From NCBI GenBank assembly GCA_900472675.1, contig UCJA01000012.1:49357-113356 (forward strand): a DNA stretch of 64,000 nucleotides, written 5' to 3'. The DNA comes from Hyphomicrobiales bacterium (GTDB taxonomy: Bacteria; Pseudomonadota; Alphaproteobacteria; Rhizobiales; Rhizobiaceae). Positions 55,809 through 64,000 of this stretch are shown in pieces. The stretch's first letter is position 1. Each line of letters opens with the position of its first letter. The position numbers and the translations under genes are program-made. Below the pieces are notes generated by a model. That model was not told where the DNA came from. It saw nothing but the letters and a program-made list of their open reading frames with translations, and did no database searches.

Positions 55809-56843
55809 GTGACGTCTTCCGCAATCTATCTAAACCCGTCCGAAGCTGCAGAACGGCTCGGCATATCCCAGAAAGCGCTCCGGCTTTACGAACAGCGCGG
55901 GCTGCTTCAGCCCTTGCGCACCAGCGCCGGATGGCGGTGCTACGGTCCTGAACACATGGCCCGCGCCGGCGAGATTGCCGCATTGAGGGTGCTCGGCCTA
56001 AGCCTCTCCCAAGTCGCGCGGATTTTAAACGGTGAACCTCGTGAATTGGAACCGGCGCTCGCGCTCCATCAGGCACAGCTGGAAAGCGACATCAGGACGC
56101 TCGCGGCGACGATCACGGCGGTCCGCCATCTTCGCGCCGGTCTTGCCGACGGCGATCCGCCGCAGATCGCCGAACTGGCGCGGATTACCAGACTGGCACC
56201 CGAGGTCGCCGTGGGCTTCCACCTTCCCTGGCCCTGGGGCGGCGAATGGTTCGAACTGCGCGACATCAGGCCGCTTACCTACATTGTAGGCCCGCTCGGC
56301 TGCGGCAAGACGCGGCTAGCAAAGGCAATTGCCGACACCCTGCCCGGCGCCGTCTTCCTCGATCTTGAGCGTGCCGCCAACGGTGCTGCCAAGGCACAAG
56401 CCGGGATGGCGGCGGATGCGGCGCTGAACGGTCGCGTCGAACGGGCGCTGGCCTGGCTTATCGATGAGGGTGCAAGCCGCTCTCCACATCTTGTCGCACT
56501 CCTGGCAAGCCTAGAAAACGATGGGCCGGCGGCGCTGGTCGTGGACATGGTCGAACAAGGGCTGGATCAGGCAAGCCAGGAGGCCGTCATCGCGCACCTT
56601 CGCCGCCGTACGTCGAGAAGACCACCGGTGCTGATGCTGACCCGCTCGTCTTGCATTCTCGATCTAGGCGCCGTCGGGCCGGATGAGACCATCATCTTGT
56701 GTACCGCAAATCATTCCGTGCCGAGACGGGTGTCTCCCTACCCGGGATCTCCGGGCTTCGAGGTGGTGGAAACCTGCCTGGCTTCCCCCGAGGTCCGAGC
56801 ACGCAGCGAAGGTGTCGTTGCCTGGCGGCCCGAGGTTGCCTGA
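55809..56843 (+). CDS. MerR-type regulator fused to a P-loop ATPase domain
   Basis: A 344-residue protein. Residues 1-75 are a MerR helix-turn-helix and wing (YLNPSEAAERLGISQKALRLYEQRGLLQP, GWRCYGPEHM), followed by the usual long dimerisation helix to about 110. From about 135 there is a nucleotide-binding domain: Walker A GPLGCGKT (161-168), and a Walker B-like AALVVDMVEQ near 240, then a strand PPVLMLTRSS. The order resembles a minimal ABC-like or AAA-like ATPase without a recognisable signature motif. MerR proteins normally end in a short effector-binding part, so ATP binding may be the signal. It diverges from benE; control of benE and itself is likely from position. Confidence 0.8.
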   Translation: MTSSAIYLNPSEAAERLGISQKALRLYEQRGLLQPLRTSAGWRCYGPEHMARAGEIAALRVLGLSLSQVARILNGEPRELEPALALHQAQLESDIRTLAATITAVRHLRAGLADGDPPQIAELARITRLAPEVAVGFHLPWPWGGEWFELRDIRPLTYIVGPLGCGKTRLAKAIADTLPGAVFLDLERAANGAAKAQAGMAADAALNGRVERALAWLIDEGASRSPHLVALLASLENDGPAALVVDMVEQGLDQASQEAVIAHLRRRTSRRPPVLMLTRSSCILDLGAVGPDETIILCTANHSVPRRVSPYPGSPGFEVVETCLASPEVRARSEGVVAWRPEVA

Positions 56844-56903
56844 GTGGCTCGAGTAATCGAGGGTCGCCCCCCTGGCTTGGCCTCCCAACCTGACAAGTGT
56901 ATA

Positions 56904-56924
56904 TCAGATAATCTTAATATCTGA
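56904..56924. promoter_or_regulatory. Inverted repeat upstream of the CHASE-GGDEF-EAL gene
   Basis: TCAGATA (56904-56910) and TATCTGA (56918-56924) are perfect inverted repeats 7 bases apart, in an A+T-rich stretch 33 bases before the start codon. A regulator-binding site is possible; the regulator is unknown. Confidence 0.4.
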
Positions 56925-56957
56925 CTGCCATGGTTCCTAAAGTCCGCTGGAGCCACC

Positions 56958-59654
56958 ATGAACCCAAGTTCGACGCTCGTCAAAGCCAAGTCGTTTCGGT
57001 CACGGTGGTCCGGGGTGAGCTATTTCGTGCCCGCCATCCTGGCGGTCGCCGCCGTCATCACCGGCCTGGTGAGCGCCGATATTGCGGAACGGGCCCGGCA
57101 CATGGCGGCCCAGCGCCTATCCGCCGCCGAGCAGCTCGGTCAGGCAGCATCGACGCTCGAAACGAGTATCCACGGCAGTCTCAATCTCGTGCATGGCCTG
57201 ATCGCAGCCATTGCGGCCGATCCGACCATGACGAGACTAGAGTTCGACGCATTGTCGCAGCGGATCTTCGCCGTCCCCTCGCAACTGCGAAACCTTGCCG
57301 CCGCACCCGATCTGGTTGTGCGCTATGTCTATCCGGAGGCGGCAAACAGGACCGTCGTGGGGCTGGATTACCGTTCCGACCCTATCCAGTACGCCTCGGT
57401 AAATGATGCCGTAAAAAGACGCGCGCTCGTGGTCACCGGGCCGGTCAAGCTGAAGCAGGGCGGCACCGGGCTGATTGGCCGTTACCCGGTCTTTGCCCTT
57501 CAGGACGGGCGCTTCTGGGGTGTTGTCTCCGCGGTGATCGGCCTTGAGGCTCTTTATGTCGACAGCAACATCGACACACCCGACCAGCCCCTAAACATCG
57601 CCATCGGCCAGCGACCCGATCCGGCCGAGGAAGACGTCTTCTTTGGCGATTGGACCCTCTTTTCGCAGGACTCCGTCCAGACAAGCGTCGAGCTTGGCTA
57701 TGGCACCTGGTACCTGTCTGCCATTCCCAAAGGCGGCTGGCGTCCCGTACCCGGTCACATGGCAAGCTTTCGCATCTATGCGCTGCTGATCGCCGTCTGC
57801 ATCGTCGCGCCGCTGGTCTGGGCCGGCTGGCTGATGCAGCAGCGACAGCGCAACATCGTTGTTCTGCAACAGCGCGAAGAGCAGCTGGAAGGCTTGTCGC
57901 AGCGCCTTGGCCTTGCGCTCGATGCCTCCGAGATCGGTGTTTGGGAATACGAACCCTCCACCGACAGCTTTCTCTGGGACGAACGGATGTCGGAGCTTTT
58001 CGGCATTTCGGAAAAGCGGCTGGTTCGTTGCTACGCCGACTGGCGCAACGCCATTCACCCGCACGACCTCAATGTCGCCGAAAGGCCGATGCTGGAAGCG
58101 CTGGCCGATGAGTGCCACTACATCACCCAGTACCGGATCGTGACGCCCACCGGCGATATCCGTCACATCCGTGCGCACGGCGCCGTCTACCGAACCCCCA
58201 ATGGCCTGCAGCGGCTGGTCGGGGCGAGCTGGGATGTGAGCGAGGACGTGCGCCTGCACACCGAGCTGCAGGATGCCCGCACGCGGGCGGAGGCCCAGAA
58301 CGACCAGCTGCGAGCCGCCCGCCGGACCCTGGAGCACCAGTCCCTGCACGACGCCCTCACCGGCCTGCCGAACCGCCGCTTCCTCGACCAGTTCATGGAA
58401 GCGGCTGAGACCATGGACAAGGACAACCGCCTCGCCTTCATTCATTTCGATCTGGACCGCTTCAAGGAGGTCAACGACACGCTGGGCCATGCAGCGGGCG
58501 ACGAAGTCCTGAAGGTCGTCACCGGTCGCGTGCTCAAGCTGATCAGCCACGACGAATTCGTGGCCCGCATCGGCGGCGACGAATTCGTCGCGGTGACGAG
58601 CGGAGAAGCCCCGGAAGAGCGCGCCCGCCAGCTGGCCGATGAAATCATCAAGTCGCTGGCCAAGCCCATTCTCTTCGATAGTCGCGAATGCCATGTGGGC
58701 TGCAGTGCCGGCATCGCCTTCCAGAGCGAAAGCGCCGAGCAGCCGCGGCAGTTGCTCATCAATGCCGACGTCGCCCTCTACGAGGCCAAGAAGCGCGGCC
58801 GCAACCGGGCCGAGGAATTTTCGCAGGCGCTGCTTCTGGCGACCATCCACCTGCGACGCACCTCCGACGAGCTGCTGACCGCGCTGGAGAAAGACCAGAT
58901 CGTCCCCTTTTTCCAGCCGCAGTTCGACGCCCGCACCATGGCGATTGCTGGCGTCGAGGCGCTCGCTCGCTGGCACCACCCGACCCGCGGCCTGCTCACG
59001 CCCGATACCTTCTTGAGCATCGCCGACAGCCTGCATCGCTCCGCCGAGATCGACGCCATCATCCTGGAAAAGGCGCTGCTGCAGGCAAGCCGCTGGCGGG
59101 CGCTCGGACTGGAGGTCCCAAAACTGTCGGTCAACATCTCGGCCCAGCGCCTCAAGGACGACCGCCTGATGAAACGGCTGTCGAGCCTCGCCTTCGTGCC
59201 GGGCACGCTCTCCTTCGAGCTTCTGGAATCGATCTCCTTCGATGGCCAGGACCAGGGCCTGCGCGATGCGATCATGCACCTGAAGGGAATGGGCATCGAC
59301 ATCGAGATCGACGATTTCGGCACCGGCCATGCATCGATCGTCAGCCTCATCGAGCTTGGCCCGAAGCGGCTGAAGATCGACCGCAAGCTGATCGCGCCGC
59401 TGCAGGCCACCGGTTCGCAGCATCGGCTTGTGGCCTCCATCATCGAGATCGGCCATTCGCAGGGCATCGAGATTGTCGCCGAAGGGGTGGAGACCATGGC
59501 ACAGGCGGCCATCCTGCGCAGCCTCGGCTGCCAGACGCTGCAGGGCTATGCCTTCGCAAGGCCGCTCGCCGCCAATGATTTCATCGCTTTTGCCCGCCAG
59601 TGGCAGGATGCCCATCCGGTCGGGACAGGTTCCGGGATCGCGCAGGCCGTCTGA
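56958..59654 (+). CDS. CHASE-PAS-GGDEF-EAL membrane c-di-GMP signalling protein
   Basis: An 898-residue inner-membrane protein. Membrane segments at about 20-42 and 273-294 bracket a CHASE-type periplasmic sensor domain (LVVRYVYPEAANRTVVGLDYR, then VVTGPVKLKQGGTGLIGRYPVF). A PAS domain (about 310-430), GGDEF (ARIGGDEF near 538) and EAL (GVEALARWHHP near 669) follow. The I-site reads SHDE, not RxxD. EAL residues seen: NIS, ELLES, DDFGTGHAS, KID and AEGVE; the last Gln region is LQGYAFARP. CHASE domains sense small ligands such as cytokinin-like compounds or peptides. A strong bidirectional terminator follows. Confidence 0.93.
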   Translation: MNPSSTLVKAKSFRSRWSGVSYFVPAILAVAAVITGLVSADIAERARHMAAQRLSAAEQLGQAASTLETSIHGSLNLVHGLIAAIAADPTMTRLEFDALSQRIFAVPSQLRNLAAAPDLVVRYVYPEAANRTVVGLDYRSDPIQYASVNDAVKRRALVVTGPVKLKQGGTGLIGRYPVFALQDGRFWGVVSAVIGLEALYVDSNIDTPDQPLNIAIGQRPDPAEEDVFFGDWTLFSQDSVQTSVELGYGTWYLSAIPKGGWRPVPGHMASFRIYALLIAVCIVAPLVWAGWLMQQRQRNIVVLQQREEQLEGLSQRLGLALDASEIGVWEYEPSTDSFLWDERMSELFGISEKRLVRCYADWRNAIHPHDLNVAERPMLEALADECHYITQYRIVTPTGDIRHIRAHGAVYRTPNGLQRLVGASWDVSEDVRLHTELQDARTRAEAQNDQLRAARRTLEHQSLHDALTGLPNRRFLDQFMEAAETMDKDNRLAFIHFDLDRFKEVNDTLGHAAGDEVLKVVTGRVLKLISHDEFVARIGGDEFVAVTSGEAPEERARQLADEIIKSLAKPILFDSRECHVGCSAGIAFQSESAEQPRQLLINADVALYEAKKRGRNRAEEFSQALLLATIHLRRTSDELLTALEKDQIVPFFQPQFDARTMAIAGVEALARWHHPTRGLLTPDTFLSIADSLHRSAEIDAIILEKALLQASRWRALGLEVPKLSVNISAQRLKDDRLMKRLSSLAFVPGTLSFELLESISFDGQDQGLRDAIMHLKGMGIDIEIDDFGTGHASIVSLIELGPKRLKIDRKLIAPLQATGSQHRLVASIIEIGHSQGIEIVAEGVETMAQAAILRSLGCQTLQGYAFARPLAANDFIAFARQWQDAHPVGTGSGIAQAV

Positions 59655-59689
59655 GCAGATCGGCCGCCACCCACCTGGAAGTCATAAAA

Positions 59690-59721
59690 AAAGCCCCGCC
59701 GGGTGGTCCCGGCGGGGCTTT
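59690..59721. terminator. Bidirectional terminator between the GGDEF-EAL gene and clpP
   Basis: A perfect 14-base stem AAAGCCCCGCCGGG/CCCGGCGGGGCTTT with loop TGGT. A run of A on the left side gives a T-run for the minus strand. It serves the convergent genes on either side. Confidence 0.92.
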
Positions 59722-59738
59722 GATCGACACATCGGCAA

Positions 59739-60359
59739 TCAGCCGAGGTTCTGGATTTCGCTCTGCGAGGTCACGACGCGCGAAACGAGACCGTAGGTCA
59801 CCGCTTCGTCGGCGCCGAGCCAGTAGTCGCGATCGATGTCCTTGGCGATCTTTTCTTCGGTCTGGCCGGTGGCCTTGGCGAAGATGCGGATCAGCCGCTC
59901 GTTCATCTTGATGATCTCGCGGGCCTGGATCTCGATGTCCGATGCCATGCCGCGGGTGCCGCCGGAGGGCTGATGAAGCAGGAAGCGCGTGTTCGGCAGC
60001 GCGATGCGACGCTCCTTCGGGGCCGAGACATAGATCAGTGCGCCGGCCGATGCGACCCAGCCCGTACCGATCATCCAGACCTTCGGCTTGATGAACTTGA
60101 TCATGTCATGGATCGAATCGCCCGATTCCACGTGCCCGCCGGGGGAGTTCACGTAGATGCGGATGTCTTCATCGCTTGCGGCCGAAAGCGCGACCAGCTG
60201 CGTGTTGACCTTCTGCGCCAGCTCCTGGGTGATCGAGCCGTAGATGAAGATCGAACGCGACTTGAAAAGATTCGCCTCCGTTTCCTTGCCGAGCGGCAGT
60301 TCCTTCGTCTTGTCGTCGTTGTCGTCTTCGTCGTTCAGCACGGTCAAAGTCTCCTGCAT
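59739..60359 (-). CDS. clpP: ATP-dependent Clp protease proteolytic subunit (paralogue)
   Basis: Serine peptidase core of Clp. The catalytic Ser104 lies in [10 protein letters not shown] and His129 in [10 protein letters not shown], with the Asp region [11 protein letters not shown]. Family ClpP usually has CxGxAASMGA at the Ser, so VASAGALIY marks a divergent ClpP subgroup. The N-terminus carries an acidic stretch (NDEDDNDD) not usual in ClpP. ATG 60359 is chosen over TTG 60368. No clpX is adjacent. Rhizobia have several ClpP copies, and this is one of the stand-alone ones. Confidence 0.92.
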   Translation of the reverse strand: MQETLTVLNDEDDNDDKTKELPLGKETEANLFKSRSIFIYGSITQELAQKVNTQLVALSAASDEDIRIYVNSPGGHVESGDSIHDMIKFIKPKVWMIGTGWVASAGALIYVSAPKERRIALPNTRFLLHQPSGGTRGMASDIEIQAREIIKMNERLIRIFAKATGQTEEKIAKDIDRDYWLGADEAVTYGLVSRVVTSQSEIQNLG

Positions 60360-60469
60360 GAAAATCAAGTAAGGGACATAATGTGTCCGTCGGCGTAAAA
60401 CAATGCGGGAAACGAGCTAAGGTGAACGGGAGACGGGGTGGCCGGGGTAAATCCGATGCGTCGGTTCTG

Positions 60470-61621
60470 CTACGAAACTCGACCTGGAAAAGTGATCATG
60501 GCGCATGCGCCTCCGCCGGTTCTGCTTTTGACGGAGAACTCCGCTCCATGGGCTTCTGCGATGGCTTTGACGACTGTCAGGCCAAGGCCGGTACCATTCG
60601 TGCCCCGCGGATCGGGCCTCTCACTTCGCCAGAACATGTCAAAGGATGACTGAAGCACATCCGACGGCATTCCCGGCCCTCGATCCTCCACACAGATGAT
60701 CGACATGCCTGCCTCGTCCGTCCCTGTGCGAACGTCGATCGGGCCATGGCCGCCCGCATACCTGCGCGCGTTTTCGAGAAGGGCCAGCAGAGCCTGACGC
60801 AACCGAACGGGATCGATCGAGGCGGGTGCGGGCTCGAGAAAGGTTCGGCAATCCAGGCCCTCTGCGACAGACATCTGGAACAGATCCACCGTGTCCGAGA
60901 CGTGTGAAGCGAGGTCGGTCACGGTGCGCGAAGCCATGAAATTGGGTGTCCCGACCAGGGAAAGCGTGTTGAGCTGATCGACCAGCCGGGACATGCCCTG
61001 CGTCTGCGCATAGAGGGCCTTGATGCGGTCGTTGCTTACCTCGATCACGCCGTCGCTCATCCCCTGAAGATTTCCCTGCAGCACAGTGAGCGGCGTTCGC
61101 AACTCGTGCGCCACAGCCCGTGTGTTGAACTTCAGTCGCCTCTCGAGGGACGAGAGGTCGGAGCCGAGGCTGTTCATCGTCGACGCCAGGGCTTCGATCT
61201 CTCGTGTCGCACCGGGTTCGACCTCAACCAGGAAATCACCGCGCCGGATTTTCTCGGCAGCTGCCGTAAACCGGCTGAGCGGAGCTGCTATCCGAAACGC
61301 GAAAAACACGCCGATCAGGCTCGACAGAAGGATCGAGACCGCCCCGAAGCCCAAAATAGCCGCGATCGGCGCGACTTCAGGCACTTCTTCAAGACTTGGG
61401 AAGACAACAGCCAGCGCCGCTAGTGCATCTGGATCCGGCACCAAACCCGCATTGAGGTCGTCCCAGGCACGTCTGGCATTGTTCGGAAGCTGATCCAGAG
61501 ACACCGTCTCTGCGAGGTCGACATACCATTCGACGAAAAAGTAGAGAAGCGCGATGGTGGCGAACTGTGTGACGGACACAAGCGCGACCGTAAGAAACGC
61601 AAGCGAGGGTCTCTTAGACAT
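60470..61621 (-). CDS. Sensor histidine kinase
   Basis: A 383-residue inner-membrane kinase. Membrane segments at about 8-30 and 85-110 enclose a short periplasmic loop; HAMP follows (about 110-165), then the dimerisation box with the phospho-accepting His172 (AVAHELRTPL), and the ATPase part with the N-box LLALLENARRYA, G1 VEDRGPGMP and G2 GTNGTGLGL. The start ATG 61621 overlaps the end of the response-regulator gene by 8 bases, so the two are coupled. The nearby PAP2 gene is divergent from the pair and is a likely target; inference only. Confidence 0.93.
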   Translation of the reverse strand: MSKRPSLAFLTVALVSVTQFATIALLYFFVEWYVDLAETVSLDQLPNNARRAWDDLNAGLVPDPDALAALAVVFPSLEEVPEVAPIAAILGFGAVSILLSSLIGVFFAFRIAAPLSRFTAAAEKIRRGDFLVEVEPGATREIEALASTMNSLGSDLSSLERRLKFNTRAVAHELRTPLTVLQGNLQGMSDGVIEVSNDRIKALYAQTQGMSRLVDQLNTLSLVGTPNFMASRTVTDLASHVSDTVDLFQMSVAEGLDCRTFLEPAPASIDPVRLRQALLALLENARRYAGGHGPIDVRTGTDEAGMSIICVEDRGPGMPSDVLQSSFDMFWRSERPDPRGTNGTGLGLTVVKAIAEAHGAEFSVKSRTGGGACAMITFPGRVS

Positions 61622-62312
61622 TGTCGGATCTCGCGAAACGATAGCCCACTCCACGGACAGTCGTGATGTATCCGACTTGACCTTTCTCGGCCAGCTTCCG
61701 TCTCAGATTGGCAACATGCGTGTCGACGGTTCGATCCAGTGCGTCGCTTTCGGGCATGGAAGCATCCAGAAGGGAGGCGCGATCGAACGTCTTGAACGGG
61801 AAGCGAACGAGGCACGCGAGCAGCCGGAACTCCGTTACGGTCAAGGAAAGACTGGTCTCTGCGCCATCTCCGATCAGTACCGCCGTGTGCGAGTCGAATC
61901 GCACTTCGATTTCGTCATGGCGAACCACAGCCTGCGGGGCCACAGCCTTGGTGCGTTTCAACACGGCACCGACACGAGCGACGACTTCCTGCGGATTGAA
62001 GGGCTTCGTGACGTAGTCGTCGGCGCCGAGTTTCAGTCCCAGAAGCTTGTCCGTGGCGTCGTCCATGGCTGATACGAAGATGACCGGAACATTCGAGTCG
62101 ACCCTGATCTTGGCCAGCACGTCAAAACCGTCCATGTCGGGCAACCCCACATCGAGCAGGATAAGATCCGGCCGTAGCATCGTCTGGTGAGTCAAGGCAG
62201 TTCGACCGTTGGCCGCTCTCACGGTGCGATAGCCGCCCCGCTGCAGATATCGATCCAGCAGCAATGCGATTTCGGCATCGTCTTCAACGAGCAAAATCAG
62301 AGAAGAGAACAT
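61614..62312 (-). CDS. OmpR-family response regulator
   Basis: A 232-residue regulator. The receiver has the acidic pair Asp11-Asp12, phospho-acceptor Asp54 (ILLDVGLPDMDG) and Lys103 (DDYVTKPF). The C-terminal winged helix (SLTVTEFRLLACLVRF, then VDTHVANLRRKLAEKG and TTVRGVGYRF) is OmpR/PhoB type. ATG 62312 is the family start; the open frame upstream is not family-like. It lies upstream of its kinase and diverges from the PAP2 gene over 96 bases. Confidence 0.94.
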   Translation of the reverse strand: MFSSLILLVEDDAEIALLLDRYLQRGGYRTVRAANGRTALTHQTMLRPDLILLDVGLPDMDGFDVLAKIRVDSNVPVIFVSAMDDATDKLLGLKLGADDYVTKPFNPQEVVARVGAVLKRTKAVAPQAVVRHDEIEVRFDSHTAVLIGDGAETSLSLTVTEFRLLACLVRFPFKTFDRASLLDASMPESDALDRTVDTHVANLRRKLAEKGQVGYITTVRGVGYRFARSDNV

Positions 62313-62408
62313 CGCACTTTTTCTATGTTGTCTGCCGCACCTCCACGAGATCTCCGCCAAATCTTGACAAAGCTCACGGATGCCAGGGCCCACAATGGGG
62401 AATGGCAT

Positions 62409-63182
62409 ATGAACTTATCCATCGTCAGAAAATGTGCAAATTCACAATCGCCTGTAGTGACAGCGATAAAGCGAGATGCCTTGCAGTCGGCGCTCGTCTG
62501 CCTGGGTGCGGTGTCGATCGTCTTTGCGGCCGTGCCGGAGCTGGATCTGACCGTCAGCCGGTTCTTCTGGAGCCCAGCAGAAGGGTTTGCACTGACCGAC
62601 AACAGCCTGCTGCTCCTCATCCGCGATACCAGTCGATACTTTCCCTGGCTCGTCATCAGCCTCATGTTTGTCCTGTTGGTCCTTCCCCAGCTATTTGACG
62701 TGAAGCTAAATCTGCCTCCCCCGCACAAACTGCTGTTCGTTGTAATCTTCTTCGCCGTAGGGCCGGGCCTGATGGTGCATGTGATCAAGACCCTGGTCGG
62801 ACGAGCACGTCCCCGAGACATTCAGGAGTTTGGCGGCATGGGGACATTCACTCCGCCGTGGGACCTCTCTGCACATTGCTTACAGAATTGCTCCTTTATT
62901 TCAGGCGAGTCTTCCAGCGCATTTGCATTGCTGACGCTCGTCGTCCTCTTCCCGCTGTCATACAGGCGGGTCTACCTCATCTTGATGGGGGTCGTTGCAG
63001 CTGCAATCTCATTCAACAGGGTGATGTTCGGAGCGCACTTCCTCTCTGACGTGGTGCTCTCCTGGAACCTGATGGCGATTGCAGCTCTTGTGTTGTGGCG
63101 CTGGATGTCAATGAACGCGCGCTACATCGACGGCCTGTTTTTGCCACGCAAGCGGCCATCAAGTTCGTCAAAAGAGACGTAA
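62409..63182 (+). CDS. PAP2-family membrane phosphatase, LpxE-like
   Basis: A 257-residue inner-membrane phosphatase with about six segments. The three PAP2 motifs are KTLVGRARPRD (KxxxxxxRP), CSFISGESSSAF in the place of PSGH, and NRVMFGAHFLSD (RxxxxxHxxxD). The SGES form is found in lipid A phosphatases and related rhizobial proteins as I recall. A role in removing phosphate from lipid A or another lipid at the outer leaflet is likely but not proven. GGGGAA precedes ATG 62409. The divergent two-component genes may control it. Confidence 0.85.
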   Translation: MNLSIVRKCANSQSPVVTAIKRDALQSALVCLGAVSIVFAAVPELDLTVSRFFWSPAEGFALTDNSLLLLIRDTSRYFPWLVISLMFVLLVLPQLFDVKLNLPPPHKLLFVVIFFAVGPGLMVHVIKTLVGRARPRDIQEFGGMGTFTPPWDLSAHCLQNCSFISGESSSAFALLTLVVLFPLSYRRVYLILMGVVAAAISFNRVMFGAHFLSDVVLSWNLMAIAALVLWRWMSMNARYIDGLFLPRKRPSSSSKET

Positions 63183-63208
63183 CACGATCCGCCGCCACCG
63201 GCGTGGCG

Positions 63209-63664
63209 TCAGGCAATCGGCGGCCCGACAAAATCGATGCCGTGAGCACGGCAGATCTCGGCGAGCGCCTGCTGCTGTTCGAGCGTCGGTGGCATCTGCT
63301 CGGGCAGCGTGTCCGTTGCGGCAGGCCGGGCGGCGGCACGGACCATGTCCTCGAAGGGACCATGAGTGATCGTCAGGCAGCGACCGTAATCCGACAACAC
63401 GCGAAAACCATGCACGGATCCCTTCGGCAGATGGATGGTATCGCCTTCGCCGGCCTCGATGACGTCACCGTCGCGCTGGAACCGGAACCGGCCCTCGAGG
63501 ATGACGAAGGTTTCGCTTTCCTGATGGTGAACATGCAGGGGCGGCGCAAAATCCTTCGGCATGCGATGTTCGATGATGGACTGACCCTCCGTGTTGTCCG
63601 ACTGCTTCAGCCGGATCAGCAGATGGGCCGTCATGAACCAGAGACTATCGGTATTCGCGCTCAT
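63209..63664 (-). CDS. Cupin domain protein
   Basis: A 151-residue single-cupin protein. The metal-binding motifs are PLHVHHQESETFVILEGRFRF (motif 1) and FRVLSDYGRCLTITHG in the motif 2 region, giving a likely His/Glu metal site. Homologous small cupins bind quinones, sugars or aromatic compounds, and no substrate can be assigned. AAAGGAA lies 12 bases before ATG 63664; longer open frames upstream run over unrelated sequence. It is beside a decayed LysR gene. Confidence 0.85.
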   Translation of the reverse strand: MSANTDSLWFMTAHLLIRLKQSDNTEGQSIIEHRMPKDFAPPLHVHHQESETFVILEGRFRFQRDGDVIEAGEGDTIHLPKGSVHGFRVLSDYGRCLTITHGPFEDMVRAAARPAATDTLPEQMPPTLEQQQALAEICRAHGIDFVGPPIA

Positions 63665-63817
63665 GCCTGGGTTCCTTTCGTTGCCTGGGTGAAGGTCGAC
63701 CCGGTCCGGGCCTGGATTATGCTGAGAATGTTCATACAAAATCGGTCTTTGGGCGCATCGGACTGAGCCTCGTCCAGGCGTGAACCCGTCGCGGCGACGC
63801 CTCGCCCCGGGACATGA
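63665..63817. other. Gap beyond the cupin gene
   Basis: No gene I can support. It separates the cupin start from the decayed LysR end, and presumably contains the cupin promoter. Bases 63959-64000 likewise show nothing. Confidence 0.4.
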
Positions 63818-63958
63818 TGCCCTCCCTTGATTGCGATGGAACGACAGCGTCCCGTGCAGATAGTCTGGCACCAGCAGGCTCTCTTGAACATTGCCTCCAA
63901 GGTCAGGCGGTTCACGGACTTCCTGGTAAAAAAACTGCCCAGGGACGCCTTCGGATAG
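63818..63958 (+). pseudogene. 3' remnant of a LysR-type regulator gene
   Basis: An open stretch of 46 codons with no start, whose end reads RPVQIVWHQQALLNI, then VRRFTDFLVKKLPRDAFG and a stop. The pattern of an Arg/Phe-x-Asp-Phe-Leu helix and a short polar tail is the usual LysR effector-domain end. The frame has a stop at 63815-63817, and the upstream frames show no LysR-like helix-turn-helix, so only the last ~45 residues survive. It faces the cupin gene, which such a regulator may once have controlled. Confidence 0.6.
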
Positions 63959-64000
63959 CGACCCGGTTCCCCCAGCCCCGCCAAACGACGTACCCCCTTC

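Overview
This window is GC-rich, densely coded chromosomal DNA from an alphaproteobacterium, most probably Rhizobiaceae (Rhizobium/Agrobacterium-like). The evidence is the gene complement and order: prs, rplY, pth and ychF close together; a three-gene bc1 complex (petABC) with trmL and hemF nearby; ClpS standing apart from clpA; long-form leuA with a Leu-rich leader peptide; the DUF1285-NUDIX-CCA operon beside MoxR-DUF58-DUF4159; and many c-di-GMP proteins. No plasmid, phage, insertion sequence, rRNA, tRNA or CRISPR array was seen. The assignment rests on gene content and style only; no search was run.

Layout. 1-13 kb: end of prs, a small zinc-ribbon protein, a MHYT-PAS-GGDEF-EAL protein (minus), rplY, a HAMP-PAS-GGDEF-EAL protein with a small solute-binding protein, pth, prmB, clpS (minus), ychF, two MaoC-like proteins and a glutathione peroxidase. 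12.8-19 kb: a LysE-type exporter and apt (minus), then a four-gene Csu-type (spore coat U) chaperone-usher pilus operon whose chaperone has only one domain. 19-29 kb: petABC (minus), an EEP-family hydrolase, and two paralogous ABC exporters with a chemoreceptor gene between them. 29-36.8 kb: trmL, a Na/Pi cotransporter, hemF, small unknown proteins, and the minus-strand operon DUF1285, NUDIX, CCA-adding enzyme. 37-44 kb: a MoxR/DUF58/DUF4159/large membrane protein operon, a Bat-like envelope system. 44-51.4 kb: tandem GNAT acetyltransferases with a third decayed copy, an MFS carrier, a glutathionyl-hydroquinone reductase, a NUDIX protein, a phosphoesterase, and an ECF sigma/anti-sigma pair. 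51.4-56.8 kb: leuA with its attenuator, a pair of unknown small membrane proteins, benE and a divergent MerR-ATPase fusion. 57-64 kb: a CHASE-PAS-GGDEF-EAL protein, a clpP paralogue, a two-component system divergent from a PAP2 lipid phosphatase, a cupin protein, and the decayed 3' end of a LysR gene.

How the genes work together. The backbone is housekeeping: translation (L25, Pth, PrmB, TrmL, CCA), respiration (bc1), haem (HemF), nucleotide salvage (Prs, Apt), leucine synthesis and proteolysis (ClpS, ClpP). Between these blocks lie surface and signalling modules: the pilus operon, three GGDEF-EAL proteins, the chemoreceptor and a lipid phosphatase with its neighbouring two-component system. 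The least explained items are the MerR-ATPase fusion with a perfect 25-bp dyad in front of it, the single-domain pilus chaperone, the paired small membrane proteins at 53.6-54.4 kb, and three structured intergenic elements (9.63-9.72, 49.97-50.05 and 53.19-53.42 kb).
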